A stretch of 64,000 nucleotides of DNA from Rhodoluna lacicola. GTDB taxonomy: Bacteria > Actinomycetota > Actinomycetes > Actinomycetales > Microbacteriaceae. Shown in pieces: positions 45,277-55,900 of the stretch. Positions within the stretch are counted from its first letter, which is position 1, and every line of letters starts with the position of its first letter. Location of the stretch: the NCBI RefSeq assembly GCF_000699505.1, contig NZ_CP007490.1:1178001-1242000 (forward strand), given 5' to 3'. Under the pieces are notes generated by a model. The model ran no database searches and was not told the DNA's origin. It saw only the letters and a program-made list of their open reading frames with translations. The position numbers and the translations under genes are program-made.

Positions 45277-46269
45277 TTACGCCTGGTCGTCCTCGTCGTA
45301 TGCCGAGCTGAAGTACGCTGCGTCAAAACCTGGTACAGCATCCTTGAACTTAAGTCCCATAGAAATTAGCTTGTCGCGAACTTCATCAACAGACTTGCTG
45401 CCGAAGTTGCGGATGTTCATCAACTGGTCCTCTGAAAGAGCAATTAGCTCTGACACGGTGTTGATGCCTTCACGCTTTAGGCAGTTGTATGAACGGACGG
45501 TTAGGTCCAGGTCTTCGATAGGCATTGCAAGCTCAGGTGATAGGCCAGCCTCTACAGGTGCTGGGCCGATCTCGATACCTTCTGCTGCAGTGTTTAGCTC
45601 GCGAGCAAGACCGAATAGTTCAACCAAAGTAGAACCTGCAGATGCAACTGCATCGCGAGGAGTGATTGATGGCTTGGTCTCAACATCAACAATTAGCTTG
45701 TCGAAGTTTGTGAACTCACCGGCACGAGTTGCCTCGACGCGGTAAGAAACCTTTAGAACTGGTGAGTAGATCGAGTCGATCGGAATCACACCAGCATCTG
45801 CATCTGGGTTGCGGTTCTGAGATGCCTGAACGTAGCCACGGCCACGCTCGATGGTTAGCTCAACCTCAAACTTTGCCTTTGCATTGATAGTTGCAATAAC
45901 TAGCTCTGGGTTGTGAACCTCAACACCTGCAGGGACCTGAATGTCAGCTGCTGTTACAACGCCAGCGGTCTGCTTGCGAAGGTGGGCAACTACAGGTGCA
46001 TCGTGCTCAGATGAAACAACTAGATCCTTGATGTTCAAGATGATCTCAGTTACGTCTTCTTTTACACCTTCGATGGTGCTGAACTCGTGACGAACACCCT
46101 CGATGCGAATGTTGGTAACTGCTGCACCTGGAATAGATGACAACAGGGTACGACGAAGTGAGTTTCCAAGTGTGTAACCAAAACCTGGCTCAAGTGGCTC
46201 AAGTGAGAAACGTGAACGGTTTGATGAAAGTACTTCTTCGTGAAGTGATGGACGCTGTGCAATTAGCAC
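45277..46269 (-). CDS. rpoA: RNA polymerase alpha subunit
   Basis: 330 residues. N-terminal dimerisation domain ([27 protein letters not shown], conserved for assembly) and C-terminal domain (about 245-315; [21 protein letters not shown], and [14 protein letters not shown]) that binds UP elements and activators. The acidic end is AYDEDDQA. Preceded by a 175-bp gap with three strong hairpins and no rpsD, so rpoA is probably controlled apart from rpsM-rpsK. Confidence 0.98.
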   Translation of the reverse strand: MLIAQRPSLHEEVLSSNRSRFSLEPLEPGFGYTLGNSLRRTLLSSIPGAAVTNIRIEGVRHEFSTIEGVKEDVTEIILNIKDLVVSSEHDAPVVAHLRKQTAGVVTAADIQVPAGVEVHNPELVIATINAKAKFEVELTIERGRGYVQASQNRNPDADAGVIPIDSIYSPVLKVSYRVEATRAGEFTNFDKLIVDVETKPSITPRDAVASAGSTLVELFGLARELNTAAEGIEIGPAPVEAGLSPELAMPIEDLDLTVRSYNCLKREGINTVSELIALSEDQLMNIRNFGSKSVDEVRDKLISMGLKFKDAVPGFDAAYFSSAYDEDDQA

Positions 46270-46285
46270 TATGGTTCCTTTCAGC

Positions 46286-46396
46286 TAGATATCCACTATT
46301 TGATATCTATTTGTTGGGGCCTAAGCAGTGGCCACTGCTCAGGTTTGAAACGTGAATCTTTTGCCACGAGGTTTTACGTGATGTCGGAGACATCAC
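46286..46396 (-). promoter_or_regulatory. Structured leader in front of rpoA (three hairpins)
   Basis: Three inverted repeats in 111 bp: TAGATATC/GATATCTA (46286-46309), the perfect palindrome AGCAGTGGCCACTGCT (46324-46339, extended by CCT/AGG), and GTGATGTC/GACATCAC (46378-46396). None has a T-tract on the minus strand. The remainder of the 175-bp gap is AT-rich and has TATTGT as a possible -10. Confidence 0.5.
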
Positions 46397-46444
46397 AATA
46401 AATACTGCGAGCGATTTTAAGTTTTTGAATTTAGTTTTTTAGGA

Positions 46445-46849
46445 CTAAACGCGGCGACGCTTTGGAGGGCGGCAACCGTTGTGAGGCTGTGGAGTCACGT
46501 CAGAGATTGAACCAACCTCAAGACCTGCGGCCTGTAGTGAACGGATTGCAGTTTCGCGACCAGAGCCTGGGCCCTTTACGAAAACGTCAACCTTCTTTAG
46601 GCCGTGCTCCTGCGCCTTGCGAGCCGCTGCTTCTGCTGCTAGCTGCGCTGCGAAAGGAGTTGACTTACGTGAACCCTTGAAGCCAACATCACCTGATGAT
46701 GACCATGAGATAACTGCACCGGTGGTGTCAGTGATCGAAATGATTGTGTTGTTGAAGGTCGACTTGATGTGAGCCTGACCAACAGCAATATTCTTTTTGT
46801 CCTTCTTGCGAGGCTTGCGTGCTCCCGCTGCTGCCTTAGGTGCTGCCAT
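46445..46849 (-). CDS. rpsK: 30S ribosomal protein S11
   Basis: 134-residue platform protein of the 30S subunit. [49 protein letters not shown] and the end [18 protein letters not shown] are diagnostic. Short Ala/Lys-rich N-terminus ([18 protein letters not shown]). Follows rpsM by 43 bp; rpsD, which often comes next, is missing. Confidence 0.98.
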   Translation of the reverse strand: MAAPKAAAGARKPRKKDKKNIAVGQAHIKSTFNNTIISITDTTGAVISWSSSGDVGFKGSRKSTPFAAQLAAEAAARKAQEHGLKKVDVFVKGPGSGRETAIRSLQAAGLEVGSISDVTPQPHNGCRPPKRRRV

Positions 46850-46892
46850 GAGATTTCTCCTAGATTCTTAAAGTTTGTGGGGGCTCTCGTGA

Positions 46893-47270
46893 TTAACGAG
46901 CAGCCTTCTTCTTGCCGGCTACGGTACGCTTTGGACCCTTGCGAGTACGTGCGTTTGTTTTGGTGCGCTGGCCACGAACTGGAAGACCCTTGCGGTGGCG
47001 AATACCTTCGTATGAACCGATCTCAACCTTGCGGCGAATGTCTGCGTTAACATCACGGCGGAGGTCACCCTCAACCTTGAAGTTTCCTTCGATGTGGTCA
47101 CGAATAGCAACCAACTGATCGTCGGTAAGGTCCTTTACGCGGATGTTTTTGTCAATTTTGGTCTCAGTCAAAATCTTTGCTGAGCGAGTACGGCCAATTC
47201 CGTAAATGTAGGTAAGTGCGATTTCGACGCGCTTTGCGTCTGGAATATCGGCTCCGGCAACACGTGCCAT
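46893..47270 (-). CDS. rpsM: 30S ribosomal protein S13
   Basis: 125-residue head protein contacting P-site tRNA and L5. [29 protein letters not shown] and [23 protein letters not shown] (parts) are conserved. Start ATG 47270 has GGAGAAAT upstream; the longer open frame begins with unrelated residues. It is separated from rpmJ by a 184-bp gap. Confidence 0.98.
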   Translation of the reverse strand: MARVAGADIPDAKRVEIALTYIYGIGRTRSAKILTETKIDKNIRVKDLTDDQLVAIRDHIEGNFKVEGDLRRDVNADIRRKVEIGSYEGIRHRKGLPVRGQRTKTNARTRKGPKRTVAGKKKAAR

Positions 47271-47454
47271 GGGATTTCTCCTTGTTGTTAGAAGGTCTGC
47301 AGCATCACATCCGAATCTCACGATTGGGCTCCGGCCTTCTCCGGAGGTGAAGTTCCTAAGAACTTTGTGGTGCCTTATGTTTTGTAGCTATTTAGTTTTA
47401 GTTTTGGATCTTTGCTTCACGGTTTATGCGCCGTGTCGTAGATGCGGCAGTGAA
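47271..47454 (-). promoter_or_regulatory. Gap between rpmJ and rpsM
   Basis: 184 bp without a gene; on minus it is A-rich in the middle (AACTAAAACTAAATAGC) and carries a short repeat CTCCGGAG/CCGGAG near the rpsM start. A promoter for rpsM-rpsK is likely, but no standard box pair was found. Confidence 0.3.
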
Positions 47455-47568
47455 TTAACCCTGGCGCTGCTTGTGACGTGGGTTGTCGCAGATAACCATG
47501 ACGCGACCGTGACGACGAATGACTTTGCACTTGTCGCAGATCTTCTTAACGCTTGGGTTAACCTTCAT
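47455..47568 (-). CDS. rpmJ: 50S ribosomal protein L36
   Basis: 37 residues: [20 protein letters not shown] then [17 protein letters not shown]. Zinc-ribbon type with C11, C14, C27 and H32 intact (the zinc-binding, C+ form). ATG 47568 lies 13 bp after infA, the usual order infA-rpmJ. The gene is easily missed owing to its size. Confidence 0.97.
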   Translation of the reverse strand: MKVNPSVKKICDKCKVIRRHGRVMVICDNPRHKQRQG

Positions 47569-47581
47569 GATTTTTTCCTTT

Positions 47582-47803
47582 TTATTTGTAGCGATAAATG
47601 ATGCGACCACGGCTCAGGTCGTATGTGCTTAGCTCCACAATCACGCGGTCCTCTGGGAGGATACGAATGTAGTGCTGGCGCATCTTGCCTGAGATGTGGG
47701 CTAGTACCTTGTGACCGTTGTCTAGTTCCACGCGAAAAAACGCGTTTGGTAGAGCTTCGACGACCGAACCTTCGATCTCGATGACACCGTCTTTACTGGC
47801 CAT
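47582..47803 (-). CDS. infA: Translation initiation factor IF-1
   Basis: 73-residue OB-fold protein that blocks the A site during initiation: [41 protein letters not shown] (in parts) and [11 protein letters not shown]. There is no Shine-Dalgarno sequence near ATG 47803; TAGATA 8 nt upstream hints at a leaderless start. A 119-bp gap with an inverted repeat separates it from map. Confidence 0.98.
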   Translation of the reverse strand: MASKDGVIEIEGSVVEALPNAFFRVELDNGHKVLAHISGKMRQHYIRILPEDRVIVELSTYDLSRGRIIYRYK

Positions 47804-47836
47804 AACTCACTTATCTACTTCAAGTTTTTTGGGGAA

Positions 47837-47878
47837 TCCGCACGCAAAAATACCTACCTAAAAGGTGGGATTTGCGGA
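47837..47878 (-). terminator. Inverted repeat between map and infA
   Basis: Outer arms TCCGCA/TGCGGA enclose a small ACCT/AGGT hairpin followed on minus by TATTTTTG. Could terminate the spc-map message before infA, or be part of its leader. Confidence 0.35.
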
Positions 47879-47922
47879 TAGAAACACCGAGTTCCAATCC
47901 TACGGAATATGGCCGGAAAATG

Positions 47923-48771
47923 CTAGTTAAGCGGAACCGGAACTACACCGAATGGGGCAAGTCCTGAGGCTCCCCCATCCTCGGCGGTCAAAACCCATAT
48001 GCCTCGGTCATGGACCGCCACCGAATGTTCCCAGTGGCTTGCATCGGAGGCATCCTTGGTAGACACAGTCCAGCCATCGCCCAAAACCTTAGTTACCGCA
48101 GATCCTGCCGTGACCATGGGTTCAATGGCAACGACTAGGCCAGGTATTACTTTTGGCCCATTTCCGCGAACCCGATAGTTGTAAACCGCCGGATCCTCAT
48201 GCATTGACCGACCAATGCCGTGGCCCACGTATTCTTCGAGAATTCCGTAGTTGATTCCGTCTTTTTGACCCTGGGCCTCGATGTAGTCCTGAATCGCCTC
48301 GCCCACCTGGTTTAGGTGCTTGGCCTTAGCTAAGGCGGCAATTCCGGCCCAAAGTGAGCTCTCGGTTACGTCCGACAGCTTTTGGCGACGAGCAAGGGTA
48401 TCGGGGTTGGTTTCACCAGGCACGATTACGGTGATGGCGCTGTCGCCGTTCCACTCACCGATTTCGGCGCCGCAGTCGATGGAGACGATGTCGCCGGCCT
48501 GCAAAATGCGATTTACGGCAGGGATTCCGTGGACCACCTCGTCGTTGATTGAGGCACAGATGGTGTGGCTGTAGCCAGGCACCAGTTGAAAGTTTGAGTG
48601 GCCACCCAGTGCGTTGATGGTGTCGTCGGCGATTTTGTCTAGTTCAAGGGTGGAAATGCCGGGCTTGATGGCTTGACGAACAGCCTTTAGGGCAGCGGCC
48701 GTGGCCAAGCCTGCCTCACGCATGAGGATTATTTGTTCGTTGGTTTTTAATTCAAACCCGTGACGTGCCAT
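47923..48771 (-). CDS. map: Methionine aminopeptidase, type I
   Basis: 282 residues; removes initiator Met from new proteins. Metal ligands are in VSIDCGAEIGEWNGDSAIT (two Asp), YVGHGIGRSMHEDP (His), and VVAIEPMV and the late WEHSVAVHD (Glu residues). Starts ATG 48771, 4 bp after adk. Runs secY-adk-map, the normal end of the spc operon in this phylum. Confidence 0.96.
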   Translation of the reverse strand: MARHGFELKTNEQIILMREAGLATAAALKAVRQAIKPGISTLELDKIADDTINALGGHSNFQLVPGYSHTICASINDEVVHGIPAVNRILQAGDIVSIDCGAEIGEWNGDSAITVIVPGETNPDTLARRQKLSDVTESSLWAGIAALAKAKHLNQVGEAIQDYIEAQGQKDGINYGILEEYVGHGIGRSMHEDPAVYNYRVRGNGPKVIPGLVVAIEPMVTAGSAVTKVLGDGWTVSTKDASDASHWEHSVAVHDRGIWVLTAEDGGASGLAPFGVVPVPLN

Positions 48772-48775
48772 TTAG

Positions 48776-49357
48776 TTAGTTGGAAGAAGTGCGGGCGTTT
48801 AGCGCCTCAAGAATGCGGCCGGTAACTTCTTCAACTTCGCCAAGTCCGTCAACGGTTACCAAAAGTCCACGACCTGCGTATACAGAAGTAAGTGGAGCGG
48901 TCTGCTCTTCGTAAACCTCAAGGCGGCGACGAATCACGTCCTCGGTGTCGTCGGCGCGACCCTGTTCGATTGCGCGGTTCAAAAGACGACGCACAACTTC
49001 ATCGGTGTCTGCAGTTAGTTGCACAACCACGTCAAGCTTGTTGCCCTGTGCCTCAAGAATTGAATCAAGTTCGGCAACCTGCTCAGCGGTGCGCGGATAG
49101 CCGTCAAGCAAAAAACCTGACTTTGCGTCGTCTTGAGAAAGGCGATCGCGAACAAGGTCATTGGTTAGTGAATCTGGAACGTACTCGCCGCGATCCATGA
49201 ACGCCTTGGCCTGCTTTCCAAGCTCAGTTTCATTCTTTACGTTGTGACGAAAGATGTCTCCGGTTGAAATTGCAGGGATGCTGTAGGCAGCTGAAAGCTT
49301 CTCTGCCTGGGTACCCTTGCCGGCACCTGGGGCGCCAATCAAGAGTAGGCGGATCAC
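48776..49357 (-). CDS. adk: Adenylate kinase
   Basis: 193 residues of the short-lid form (no zinc lid): P-loop [35 protein letters not shown] and [13 protein letters not shown]. Balances AMP, ADP and ATP. The start overlaps the secY stop by 4 bp (ATGA). Confidence 0.97.
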   Translation of the reverse strand: MIRLLLIGAPGAGKGTQAEKLSAAYSIPAISTGDIFRHNVKNETELGKQAKAFMDRGEYVPDSLTNDLVRDRLSQDDAKSGFLLDGYPRTAEQVAELDSILEAQGNKLDVVVQLTADTDEVVRRLLNRAIEQGRADDTEDVIRRRLEVYEEQTAPLTSVYAGRGLLVTVDGLGEVEEVTGRILEALNARTSSN

Positions 49358-50667
49358 TTTAGAAGACCTTCGTAGTTTCGCTGTTGCATCTGAGCGTTGA
49401 TCTGCTTGACAGTGTCAAGACCAACACCAACGATGATGAGGATTGAAGTTCCACCGAATGGGAAGTTCTGGTTTGCACCAATAGCGGTGAAGGCCACCAA
49501 AGGAATCAAAGCAATGAGACCTAGGTAGATAGCACCGGCGAAGGTGATGCGTGAAAGCACAAACTCCAGGAATTCCATGGTTGGGCGACCGGCACGAATA
49601 CCAGGCACGAAACCACCGTACTGCTTCATGTTGTCGGCAACTTCTTCAGGGTTGAAGGTAATTGCTACATAGAAGTAGGTGAATCCAAGAATCAGGAAGA
49701 AGTAGATTGCCATGTAAAGCGGGCTGTCACCCTGAGTTAGGTAGGTAGAAACCCAGGTAACCCAACCGGCAACCTGACCGTTGGCGTCTGGCTGGTTGAA
49801 CTGAGCGATCAGAGCCGGTAGGTAAAGAAGTGACGAAGCAAAGATAACTGGAACAACACCAGCCATGTTTACCTTGATTGGAATGTAGGTGCTCTGCCCA
49901 CCGTAGGTGCGGCGTCCAACCATGCGCTTTGCGTACTGAACAGGAATGCGGCGCTGTGACTGCTCAACCAAGATAACCAGGCCAACCACAACAACACCGA
50001 TAGCGATAACGATCAGTAGGGTCTCGATGCTCTTGGTCTCTGCGATGCTCAAAAGAGATGAAGGGAACTGTGCGGCAATCGAGGTGAAGATAAGAAGTGA
50101 CATACCGTTACCAACACCGCGCTCGGTGACTAGCTCACCCATCCACATGATCAGACCGGTACCCGCAGTCATGGTGATGACCATGAGGGTAACCGCAATC
50201 GGTGATGAGTCGGTAAGAATAGGAAGCACACAGTCAGCACCAAACAATGCACCCTGGCGAGCAACAGCAATCAAAGTTGTTGACTGAAGAACACCAAGAG
50301 CGATGGTTAGGTAGCGAGTGTACTGAGTAAGAGTTGCCTGGCCTGCGGCACCCTCTTTATAAAGGGTTTCGAAGCGAGGAATAACTACGCGAAGTAGCTG
50401 AGTGATGATCGATGCGGTGATGTAAGGCATGATGCCCAACGCAAAGATAGAAAGCTGAAGAAGAGCGCCACCAGAGAATAGGTTTACGAGTTCGTAAAGA
50501 CCTGAGGTGTTCTGGGTCTGAGCTAGACACTTTTGAACGTTGCCATAGTCAACGAATGGGGCAGGGATAAACGAGCCCAAACGGAAAATGGCAACGATCG
50601 CAAGCGTAAACGCAAGCTTGTTACGTAGATCCGGAGTGCGGAATGCACGAACAATAGCGCTAATCAA
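49354..50667 (-). CDS. secY: Protein translocase subunit SecY
   Basis: 437-residue channel core with ten membrane helices. [23 protein letters not shown] (parts), the plug region with [40 protein letters not shown] and the cytoplasmic loop [14 protein letters not shown] are conserved. Needed to export the Liv binding protein and the surface protein seen here. 11 bp after rplO. Confidence 0.98.
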   Translation of the reverse strand: MISAIVRAFRTPDLRNKLAFTLAIVAIFRLGSFIPAPFVDYGNVQKCLAQTQNTSGLYELVNLFSGGALLQLSIFALGIMPYITASIITQLLRVVIPRFETLYKEGAAGQATLTQYTRYLTIALGVLQSTTLIAVARQGALFGADCVLPILTDSSPIAVTLMVITMTAGTGLIMWMGELVTERGVGNGMSLLIFTSIAAQFPSSLLSIAETKSIETLLIVIAIGVVVVGLVILVEQSQRRIPVQYAKRMVGRRTYGGQSTYIPIKVNMAGVVPVIFASSLLYLPALIAQFNQPDANGQVAGWVTWVSTYLTQGDSPLYMAIYFFLILGFTYFYVAITFNPEEVADNMKQYGGFVPGIRAGRPTMEFLEFVLSRITFAGAIYLGLIALIPLVAFTAIGANQNFPFGGTSILIIVGVGLDTVKQINAQMQQRNYEGLLK

Positions 50668-50678
50668 AATTCAGTCCT

Positions 50679-51281
50679 TTAGTTAACAGTTCCGCCAGCT
50701 GCGACGATCTTGGTCTTTGCAGACTCAGATACCTTGTCGACAGTGATGTTTAGTTTAACCGCGATGTCGCCGTTTCCTAGGACCTTTACAGGCTCGTTCT
50801 TGCGAACAAGACCCTTGGCTACTAGATCAGCGACGGTCACGTTTCCGCCTGCTGGGAACATCTCGGCAAGAGTTTCTACGTTAACTACCTGGTACTCAAC
50901 GCGGAATGGGTTCTTGAAACCGCGAAGCTTTGGAGTACGCATTACTAGACGCACACCACCACCTTCGAAGCCTGGACGAACCTGGTAACGAGCCTTTGTA
51001 CCCTTGGTACCACGACCTGAAGTCTTACCCTTTGAACCCTCACCACGACCAACACGAGTGCGGTCCTTCTTTGAGCCCGGAGCCGGACGCAAGTGGTGAA
51101 GCTTTAGAACGTTTGACTTCTCAGCGGCAGGCTTTGCAGCCTTCTTGGCAGCGGCAGCCTTTGGAGCTGCTGCTTTTGCTTCGGTCTCTTCAGCCTTTGC
51201 AGCCTTTGGAGCTGCTGCCTTTGCAGGAGCTGCTTTTGCAGCAGCTGGCTTCTTTGCAGCGGTTGACTTTTCTTCAGCCAT
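50679..51281 (-). CDS. rplO: 50S ribosomal protein L15 with Ala/Lys-rich N-terminal extension
   Basis: 200 residues against a usual 145. Residues 1-54 are low-complexity Ala/Lys/Pro ([20 protein letters not shown]), similar in style to the H1-like protein at 61438-61878. Ordinary L15 begins at [23 protein letters not shown] (parts). The start at 51281 overlaps the rpmD stop by one base; an internal start is not evident, so the tail seems to be translated. Confidence 0.95.
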   Translation of the reverse strand: MAEEKSTAAKKPAAAKAAPAKAAAPKAAKAEETEAKAAAPKAAAAKKAAKPAAEKSNVLKLHHLRPAPGSKKDRTRVGRGEGSKGKTSGRGTKGTKARYQVRPGFEGGGVRLVMRTPKLRGFKNPFRVEYQVVNVETLAEMFPAGGNVTVADLVAKGLVRKNEPVKVLGNGDIAVKLNITVDKVSESAKTKIVAAGGTVN

Positions 51282-51466
51282 TAGTTGATCTCCTCAACCT
51301 TTACTAGGTGTGCAACAGTGCTAACCATGCCGCGCACAGACTTTGAATCTTCCTTGACGATGATGTCGCCAATTCGCTTTAGTCCTAGAGTGCGAAGGGT
51401 CTCGCGCTGGTTTGGCTTGTTGCCAATCGAGCTCTTGATCTGGGTTACCTTTAGGCGAGTTGCCAT
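51281..51466 (-). CDS. rpmD: 50S ribosomal protein L30
   Basis: 61-residue protein: [25 protein letters not shown] (parts) and [17 protein letters not shown]. One-base overlaps with rpsE and rplO show tight coupling. Confidence 0.97.
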   Translation of the reverse strand: MATRLKVTQIKSSIGNKPNQRETLRTLGLKRIGDIIVKEDSKSVRGMVSTVAHLVKVEEIN

Positions 51467-52128
51467 TATGCACCAGCCTTCTGCTGACGAAGAAGACCTG
51501 CCGGAGCAACTTCTTCTAGCGATAGGCCACGACGTGCTGCAACTGCTGCTGGCTCTTCGAGCTGACGCAGTGCCTCAATGGTGGCGTGAACGATGTTGAT
51601 GGTGTTTGAAGATCCCAATGACTTTGAAAGCACATCGTGAACTCCGGCACACTCAAGTACCGCACGAACAGGACCACCGGCGATAACACCGGTACCCGCT
51701 GCTGCAGGACGAAGAAGTACAACACCAGCAGCTGCCTCGCCCTGAACCGGGTGAGGAATTGTGCTTGCGATGCGAGGAACGCGGAAGAAGTTCTTCTTGG
51801 CTTCTTCTACACCCTTAGCAATAGCTGATGGAACTTCTTTTGACTTTCCGTAGCCAACGCCAACTAGACCGTTGCCGTCACCGACAACTACTAGAGCGGT
51901 GAAGCTGAAACGACGTCCACCCTTTACAACCTTTGAAACGCGGTTGATTGTAACAACGCGCTCTAGGAATGGGCTCTTCTCGGTTTCGCGCTCACGACGA
52001 TCGTTGCGTGGTGCACGCTCGCGTGAACCGCGACGTGCGTCGCGCTCGTTGGTTTCTGTAGCCTCAACAACAGTTGATGCTGCTCCAGTTGTCTCAGTTG
52101 ACACTGTTTGCTCCTTGTTTTCAGACAT
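51466..52128 (-). CDS. rpsE: 30S ribosomal protein S5
   Basis: 220 residues; the core from [23 protein letters not shown], through [13 protein letters not shown] and the GxG-rich [23 protein letters not shown], guards decoding accuracy and helicase activity. The N-terminal 50 residues are a charged extension ([20 protein letters not shown]) longer than in E. coli. Its neighbours touch by one base. Confidence 0.97.
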   Translation of the reverse strand: MSENKEQTVSTETTGAASTVVEATETNERDARRGSRERAPRNDRRERETEKSPFLERVVTINRVSKVVKGGRRFSFTALVVVGDGNGLVGVGYGKSKEVPSAIAKGVEEAKKNFFRVPRIASTIPHPVQGEAAAGVVLLRPAAAGTGVIAGGPVRAVLECAGVHDVLSKSLGSSNTINIVHATIEALRQLEEPAAVAARRGLSLEEVAPAGLLRQQKAGA

Positions 52129-52505
52129 TAGAGAACCAACCCGCCTTCACGTGCGCCGTCAGCGATAGCTGCTACACGACCGGCGTACTTGTTACCGCCA
52201 CGGTCGAATACAACTTCTGAGATGCCAGCCTTCTTAGCGCGCTCGGCGATAAGTAGACCAACAGCCTTTGATTTAGCTGACTTGTCGTCAGATGACTTAC
52301 GCATTTCTGCTTCCATGGTTGACGCAGACACCAGGGTGATGCCCTTGGTGTCGTCAACTACCTGGACGAATACGTGGCGTGCTGAACGAGTTACAACTAG
52401 ACGAGGACGAAGTGCGTCACCGGCAATCTTCTTGCGAAGACGTAGGTGGCGACGACCACGAGCGGCTGACTTGCTCTTGCCGCGAGTCTTAGGAATGAGA
52501 CCCAT
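52128..52505 (-). CDS. rplR: 50S ribosomal protein L18
   Basis: 125-residue 5S-rRNA-binding protein: [40 protein letters not shown] (parts) and the ending [17 protein letters not shown]. Starts 2 bp after rplF. Confidence 0.97.
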   Translation of the reverse strand: MGLIPKTRGKSKSAARGRRHLRLRKKIAGDALRPRLVVTRSARHVFVQVVDDTKGITLVSASTMEAEMRKSSDDKSAKSKAVGLLIAERAKKAGISEVVFDRGGNKYAGRVAAIADGAREGGLVL

Positions 52506-52507
52506 GA

Positions 52508-53044
52508 TTACTTACCTGACTTTCCGGCCTTGCGACGAATAACTTCGCCAGCGTAACGAACACCCTTGCCCTTGTAAGGCTCTGGCTTACGAAGCTTGCG
52601 CAAGTTTGCAGCCATTTCACCAACAGCCTGCTTGTTGATACCAGCAACGGTCACCTTGGTGTTACCCTCGACGACAAAGCTGATGCCAGCAGGTGGCTGA
52701 ATAAGAATTGGGTGTGAGTAACCAAGAGCGAACTCTAGGTCTGAACCCTTTGCGGTTACACGGTAACCGGTACCCACAATTTCAATACCCTTGGTGAAAC
52801 CGTTGGTTACACCCTCGATGTTGTTTGCGATCAGTGTGCGAGTTAGACCGTGCAGTGAACGTGATACACGCTCATCGTCTGGACGGGTAACAACGATTGA
52901 GTTGTCCTCAAGTGCAATTGTGATCGGAGCTGGAACTTCGTGAGACAAGGTTCCCTTAGGACCCTTTACCTCAATTGAAGAACCGTTAATCTTTACCTCG
53001 ACGCCGGCTGGAACCGGAATCGGCAATCTACCAATACGTGACAT
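52508..53044 (-). CDS. rplF: 50S ribosomal protein L6
   Basis: 178 residues: [48 protein letters not shown] and the C-terminal [28 protein letters not shown] (parts). Located near the factor-binding site. Starts 6 bp after rpsH. Confidence 0.98.
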   Translation of the reverse strand: MSRIGRLPIPVPAGVEVKINGSSIEVKGPKGTLSHEVPAPITIALEDNSIVVTRPDDERVSRSLHGLTRTLIANNIEGVTNGFTKGIEIVGTGYRVTAKGSDLEFALGYSHPILIQPPAGISFVVEGNTKVTVAGINKQAVGEMAANLRKLRKPEPYKGKGVRYAGEVIRRKAGKSGK

Positions 53045-53050
53045 GAGTGA

Positions 53051-53449
53051 TTACCAAACGTAGGCGAGAACTTCCCCACCTACTCCTTTCTTGGCAGCCT
53101 GACGGTCAGTAAGTAGACCTGATGAAGTTGAAAGAATTGCGATACCCAATCCACCAAGAACACGAGGAAGCTCGGTTGACTTTGCGTAAACGCGAAGACC
53201 TGGCTTTGATACGCGCTTGATACCAGCAAGTGAACGCTCGCGGTTTGGGCCGTACTTTAGATCGATAGTAAGTGTCTTACCTACTTCTGCATCTTCAACC
53301 TTGATGCCAGCAACGTAACCCTCTGACTTGAGGATCTCTGCAATGTTTGCCTTTAGCTTGCTGTAAGGCAGGCTAACGGTTTCGTGGTACGCAGAGTTTG
53401 CGTTGCGCAGCCGGGTCAGAAAATCTGCAACCGGATCTGTCATTGTCAT
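53051..53449 (-). CDS. rpsH: 30S ribosomal protein S8
   Basis: 132 residues: [29 protein letters not shown] (parts), [11 protein letters not shown] and [25 protein letters not shown]. In enterobacteria S8 represses its own operon by binding the rplE-rpsN region. Here rpsN is absent and a hairpin lies in the gap with rplE. Confidence 0.98.
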   Translation of the reverse strand: MTMTDPVADFLTRLRNANSAYHETVSLPYSKLKANIAEILKSEGYVAGIKVEDAEVGKTLTIDLKYGPNRERSLAGIKRVSKPGLRVYAKSTELPRVLGGLGIAILSTSSGLLTDRQAAKKGVGGEVLAYVW

Positions 53450-53470
53450 TGTTTTACTGCTTTCTTCGGA

Positions 53471-53501
53471 GGTATCCGGCTCGTTTACAAGCGGCCGGAC
53501 C
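53471..53501 (-). promoter_or_regulatory. Hairpin between rplE and rpsH
   Basis: Minus strand GGTCCGGC ... GCCGGATACC (53471-53501), stem with a 2-nt bulge and a small inner pairing, just where rpsN sits in other genomes. Candidate S8 control site; no experimental support. Confidence 0.35.
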
Positions 53502-53516
53502 TTCCCGATTTAGGGG

Positions 53517-54101
53517 TTAGTTTGTAGCGTCGTTGTTCTTGAATGGGAAGCCAAGTGCTCTAAGTAGTGCACGGCCTTCATCGTTGGTGCGAGCTGTAGT
53601 CACAACAGTGATGTCCATTCCGCGGGCACGATCAGCTTTGTCCTGGTCGATTTCGTGGAACAGTGTCTGCTCCTGAAGACCAAAGGTGTAGTTTCCGTTG
53701 CCATCGAACTGCTTGTCGCTCAAGCCGCGGAAGTCGCGAACACGAGGAAGAGCTAGGTTCAATAGACGGTCAAGGAATTCCCACATGCGGTCACCGCGAA
53801 GGGTGACGTGTGCGCCAATTGCCTGACCTTCACGAAGCTTGAACTGCGCAATTGACTTGCGAGCCAAGTTAACCTGAGGCTTCTGACCAGTGATTGCAGT
53901 TAGGTCGCGGATTGCGCCGTCGATTAGCTTGCCATCCTTGGCAGCGTCACCAACACCCATGTTTACAACAATCTTGGTTAGGTTTGGGATCTGGTGAGGG
54001 TTGGTAAAACCAAATTCCTTAGCCAGTGCAGCTGAGATGTCTGCGCGGTACTTTGCCTTTAGGCGAGGAAGTGCCTTTGCTGGAGTCTTAGTAGTAGCCA
54101 T
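53517..54101 (-). CDS. rplE: 50S ribosomal protein L5
   Basis: 194 residues; binds 5S rRNA and contacts S13. [54 protein letters not shown] and [18 protein letters not shown] are conserved. One-base overlap with rplX. Confidence 0.98.
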   Translation of the reverse strand: MATTKTPAKALPRLKAKYRADISAALAKEFGFTNPHQIPNLTKIVVNMGVGDAAKDGKLIDGAIRDLTAITGQKPQVNLARKSIAQFKLREGQAIGAHVTLRGDRMWEFLDRLLNLALPRVRDFRGLSDKQFDGNGNYTFGLQEQTLFHEIDQDKADRARGMDITVVTTARTNDEGRALLRALGFPFKNNDATN

Positions 54102-54460
54102 TAGATGTCCTTACCTGACTTCTTCGCAACGCGAACACGAACAGTCTTCTTAACGCCATCGACAGTCTTGGTCTCAAGACGAGCACCGATGCGAGTTGCC
54201 TTCTTGGTTGACGGGTCAACCAGAGCAACGTTAGAAATGTGAATTGGAGCTTCAGCAACTTCAATGCCACCAGTCTTGCCACCGCGGTCGGTCTGACCTA
54301 CGCGAGTGTGCTTGGTAACCATGTTGATGCCTTCAACCAGGATGCGGTTCTTTTCGCGGTCAACGTTTAGAACAAGACCAGTCTTGCCCTTGTCGCCACC
54401 CTTGTCTTGCTTACGACCGGTAATAACGATTACGGTGTCGCCCTTTTTAATGCTTGCCAT
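54101..54460 (-). CDS. rplX: 50S ribosomal protein L24
   Basis: 119-residue KOW-domain assembly initiator: [25 protein letters not shown] (parts), then [12 protein letters not shown] and [21 protein letters not shown]. Follows rplN by 2 bp. Confidence 0.97.
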   Translation of the reverse strand: MASIKKGDTVIVITGRKQDKGGDKGKTGLVLNVDREKNRILVEGINMVTKHTRVGQTDRGGKTGGIEVAEAPIHISNVALVDPSTKKATRIGARLETKTVDGVKKTVRVRVAKKSGKDI

Positions 54461-54462
54461 GA

Positions 54463-54831
54463 TTAAATTACCTCCGGTGCTAGCGAGATGATCTTCATGA
54501 ACTTCTTGTCGCGAAGTTCGCGGCCAACTGGGCCGAAGATGCGGGTGCCCTGAGGCTCGCCATCTTTCTTAATGATCACTGCTGCGTTTTCGTCGAACTT
54601 GATGTAAGAACCATCTACGCGACGGGTCTCCTTCTTAGTGCGAACTACAACCGCCTTAACGACATCACCCTTCTTGACGTTGCCGCCAGGGATCGCATCT
54701 TTGACGGTGCAAACGATTAGGTCTCCTAGACCCGCATAACGACGCTTTGAACCGCCGAGCACACGGATAACCAAAAGCTCTTTGGCGCCGGTGTTATCGG
54801 CAACCTTGAGTCTTGACTCCTGTTGAAGCAT
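54463..54831 (-). CDS. rplN: 50S ribosomal protein L14
   Basis: 122 residues: [36 protein letters not shown] and [26 protein letters not shown] (parts). Subunit-bridge protein. 55 bp after rpsQ, with a normal AGGAG site. Confidence 0.98.
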   Translation of the reverse strand: MLQQESRLKVADNTGAKELLVIRVLGGSKRRYAGLGDLIVCTVKDAIPGGNVKKGDVVKAVVVRTKKETRRVDGSYIKFDENAAVIIKKDGEPQGTRIFGPVGRELRDKKFMKIISLAPEVI

Positions 54832-54886
54832 TTTTACTCCTTGTTAGACGAATACCCATTACCGACGGGCATCCGAGGGGTTTTTG

Positions 54887-55174
54887 TTACTTGGCCTTTT
54901 CGACGATCTCGACTAGGCGCCAGTTCTTGGTAGCAGATAGTGGACGGGTCTCGTTGATGATGACTAGGTCACCGATACCTGCTGAGTTAGTTTCGTCGTG
55001 TGCCTTGACCTTGGTTGAGCGACGAATAACCTTCTTGTAAAGCGGGTGCATTACGCGGTCTTCTACCTCTACAACGATGGTCTTGTCCATCTTGTCGCTA
55101 ACTACGTAGCCACGACGAGTCTTGCGGTAACCGCGAGCTTCTGCAGCTGAAGTTTCTACCTTCTTGTCAGCCAT
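54887..55174 (-). CDS. rpsQ: 30S ribosomal protein S17
   Basis: 95-residue OB-fold assembly protein: [24 protein letters not shown] (parts), [19 protein letters not shown] and [21 protein letters not shown]. 2 bp after rpmC. Confidence 0.97.
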   Translation of the reverse strand: MADKKVETSAAEARGYRKTRRGYVVSDKMDKTIVVEVEDRVMHPLYKKVIRRSTKVKAHDETNSAGIGDLVIINETRPLSATKNWRLVEIVEKAK

Positions 55175-55176
55175 GA

Positions 55177-55479
55177 TTATGCCTCCTGAGTTTCTGCAAC
55201 TGGGGCAGCGTCAGCTGCCTTCTTTGCTGGAGCCTTCTTGGCAGCAGTTGCAGTTGGAACTGCACGAATACCAAGTTCACGCTCACGGATGATTGTGTAG
55301 ATACGAGCGATGTCGCGCTTTACTGCACGTAGTCGTCCGTGGCTTTCAAGCTGGCCAGTCGCAGACTGGAAACGCAAGTTGAAAAGTTCTTCACGAGCCT
55401 TCTTTAGTTCTTCAACCAAAACTGAATCTTCGATCTTGTCGAGATCAGCCGGCTGCAAGTTCTTTGAACCGATCGCCAT
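55177..55479 (-). CDS. rpmC: 50S ribosomal protein L29
   Basis: 100 residues against a usual 65-75: the core [43 protein letters not shown] (in parts) is normal, followed by an Ala/Lys-rich tail ([20 protein letters not shown]). Sits at the nascent-chain exit. One-base overlap with rplP. Confidence 0.96.
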   Translation of the reverse strand: MAIGSKNLQPADLDKIEDSVLVEELKKAREELFNLRFQSATGQLESHGRLRAVKRDIARIYTIIRERELGIRAVPTATAAKKAPAKKAADAAPVAETQEA

Positions 55480-55898
55480 TATGCGTCACCTTCTACTCGC
55501 TTGATGATGCGTGCCTTTAGAGGCAGCTTGTGGATTGCGCGGGTCATTGCTTCACGAGCAAGCTCTTCAGATACACCGGCAACTTCGAAAAGTACGCGAC
55601 CTGGCTTGACGTTGGCAACCCACCACTCCGGTGAACCCTTACCTGAACCCATGCGAGTTTCCGCAGGCTTCTTGGTTAGTGGACGGTCTGGATAGATGTT
55701 GATCCATACCTTTCCACCACGCTTGATGTGACGAGTCATTGCAATACGCGCTGACTCAATCTGGCGGTTGGTTACGTATGCAGGTGTTAGTGCCTGAATT
55801 CCGTACTCACCGAATGCAACGGTGGTTCCACCTGATGCTGCACCCGCACGCTTTGGGTGGTGCTGCTTGCGGTGCTTTACCTTACGAGGAATCAACAT
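55479..55898 (-). CDS. rplP: 50S ribosomal protein L16
   Basis: 139 residues: [56 protein letters not shown] and [14 protein letters not shown]. Located near the A-site. Follows rpsC by 2 bp. Confidence 0.98.
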   Translation of the reverse strand: MLIPRKVKHRKQHHPKRAGAASGGTTVAFGEYGIQALTPAYVTNRQIESARIAMTRHIKRGGKVWINIYPDRPLTKKPAETRMGSGKGSPEWWVANVKPGRVLFEVAGVSEELAREAMTRAIHKLPLKARIIKRVEGDA

Positions 55899-55900
55899 AA

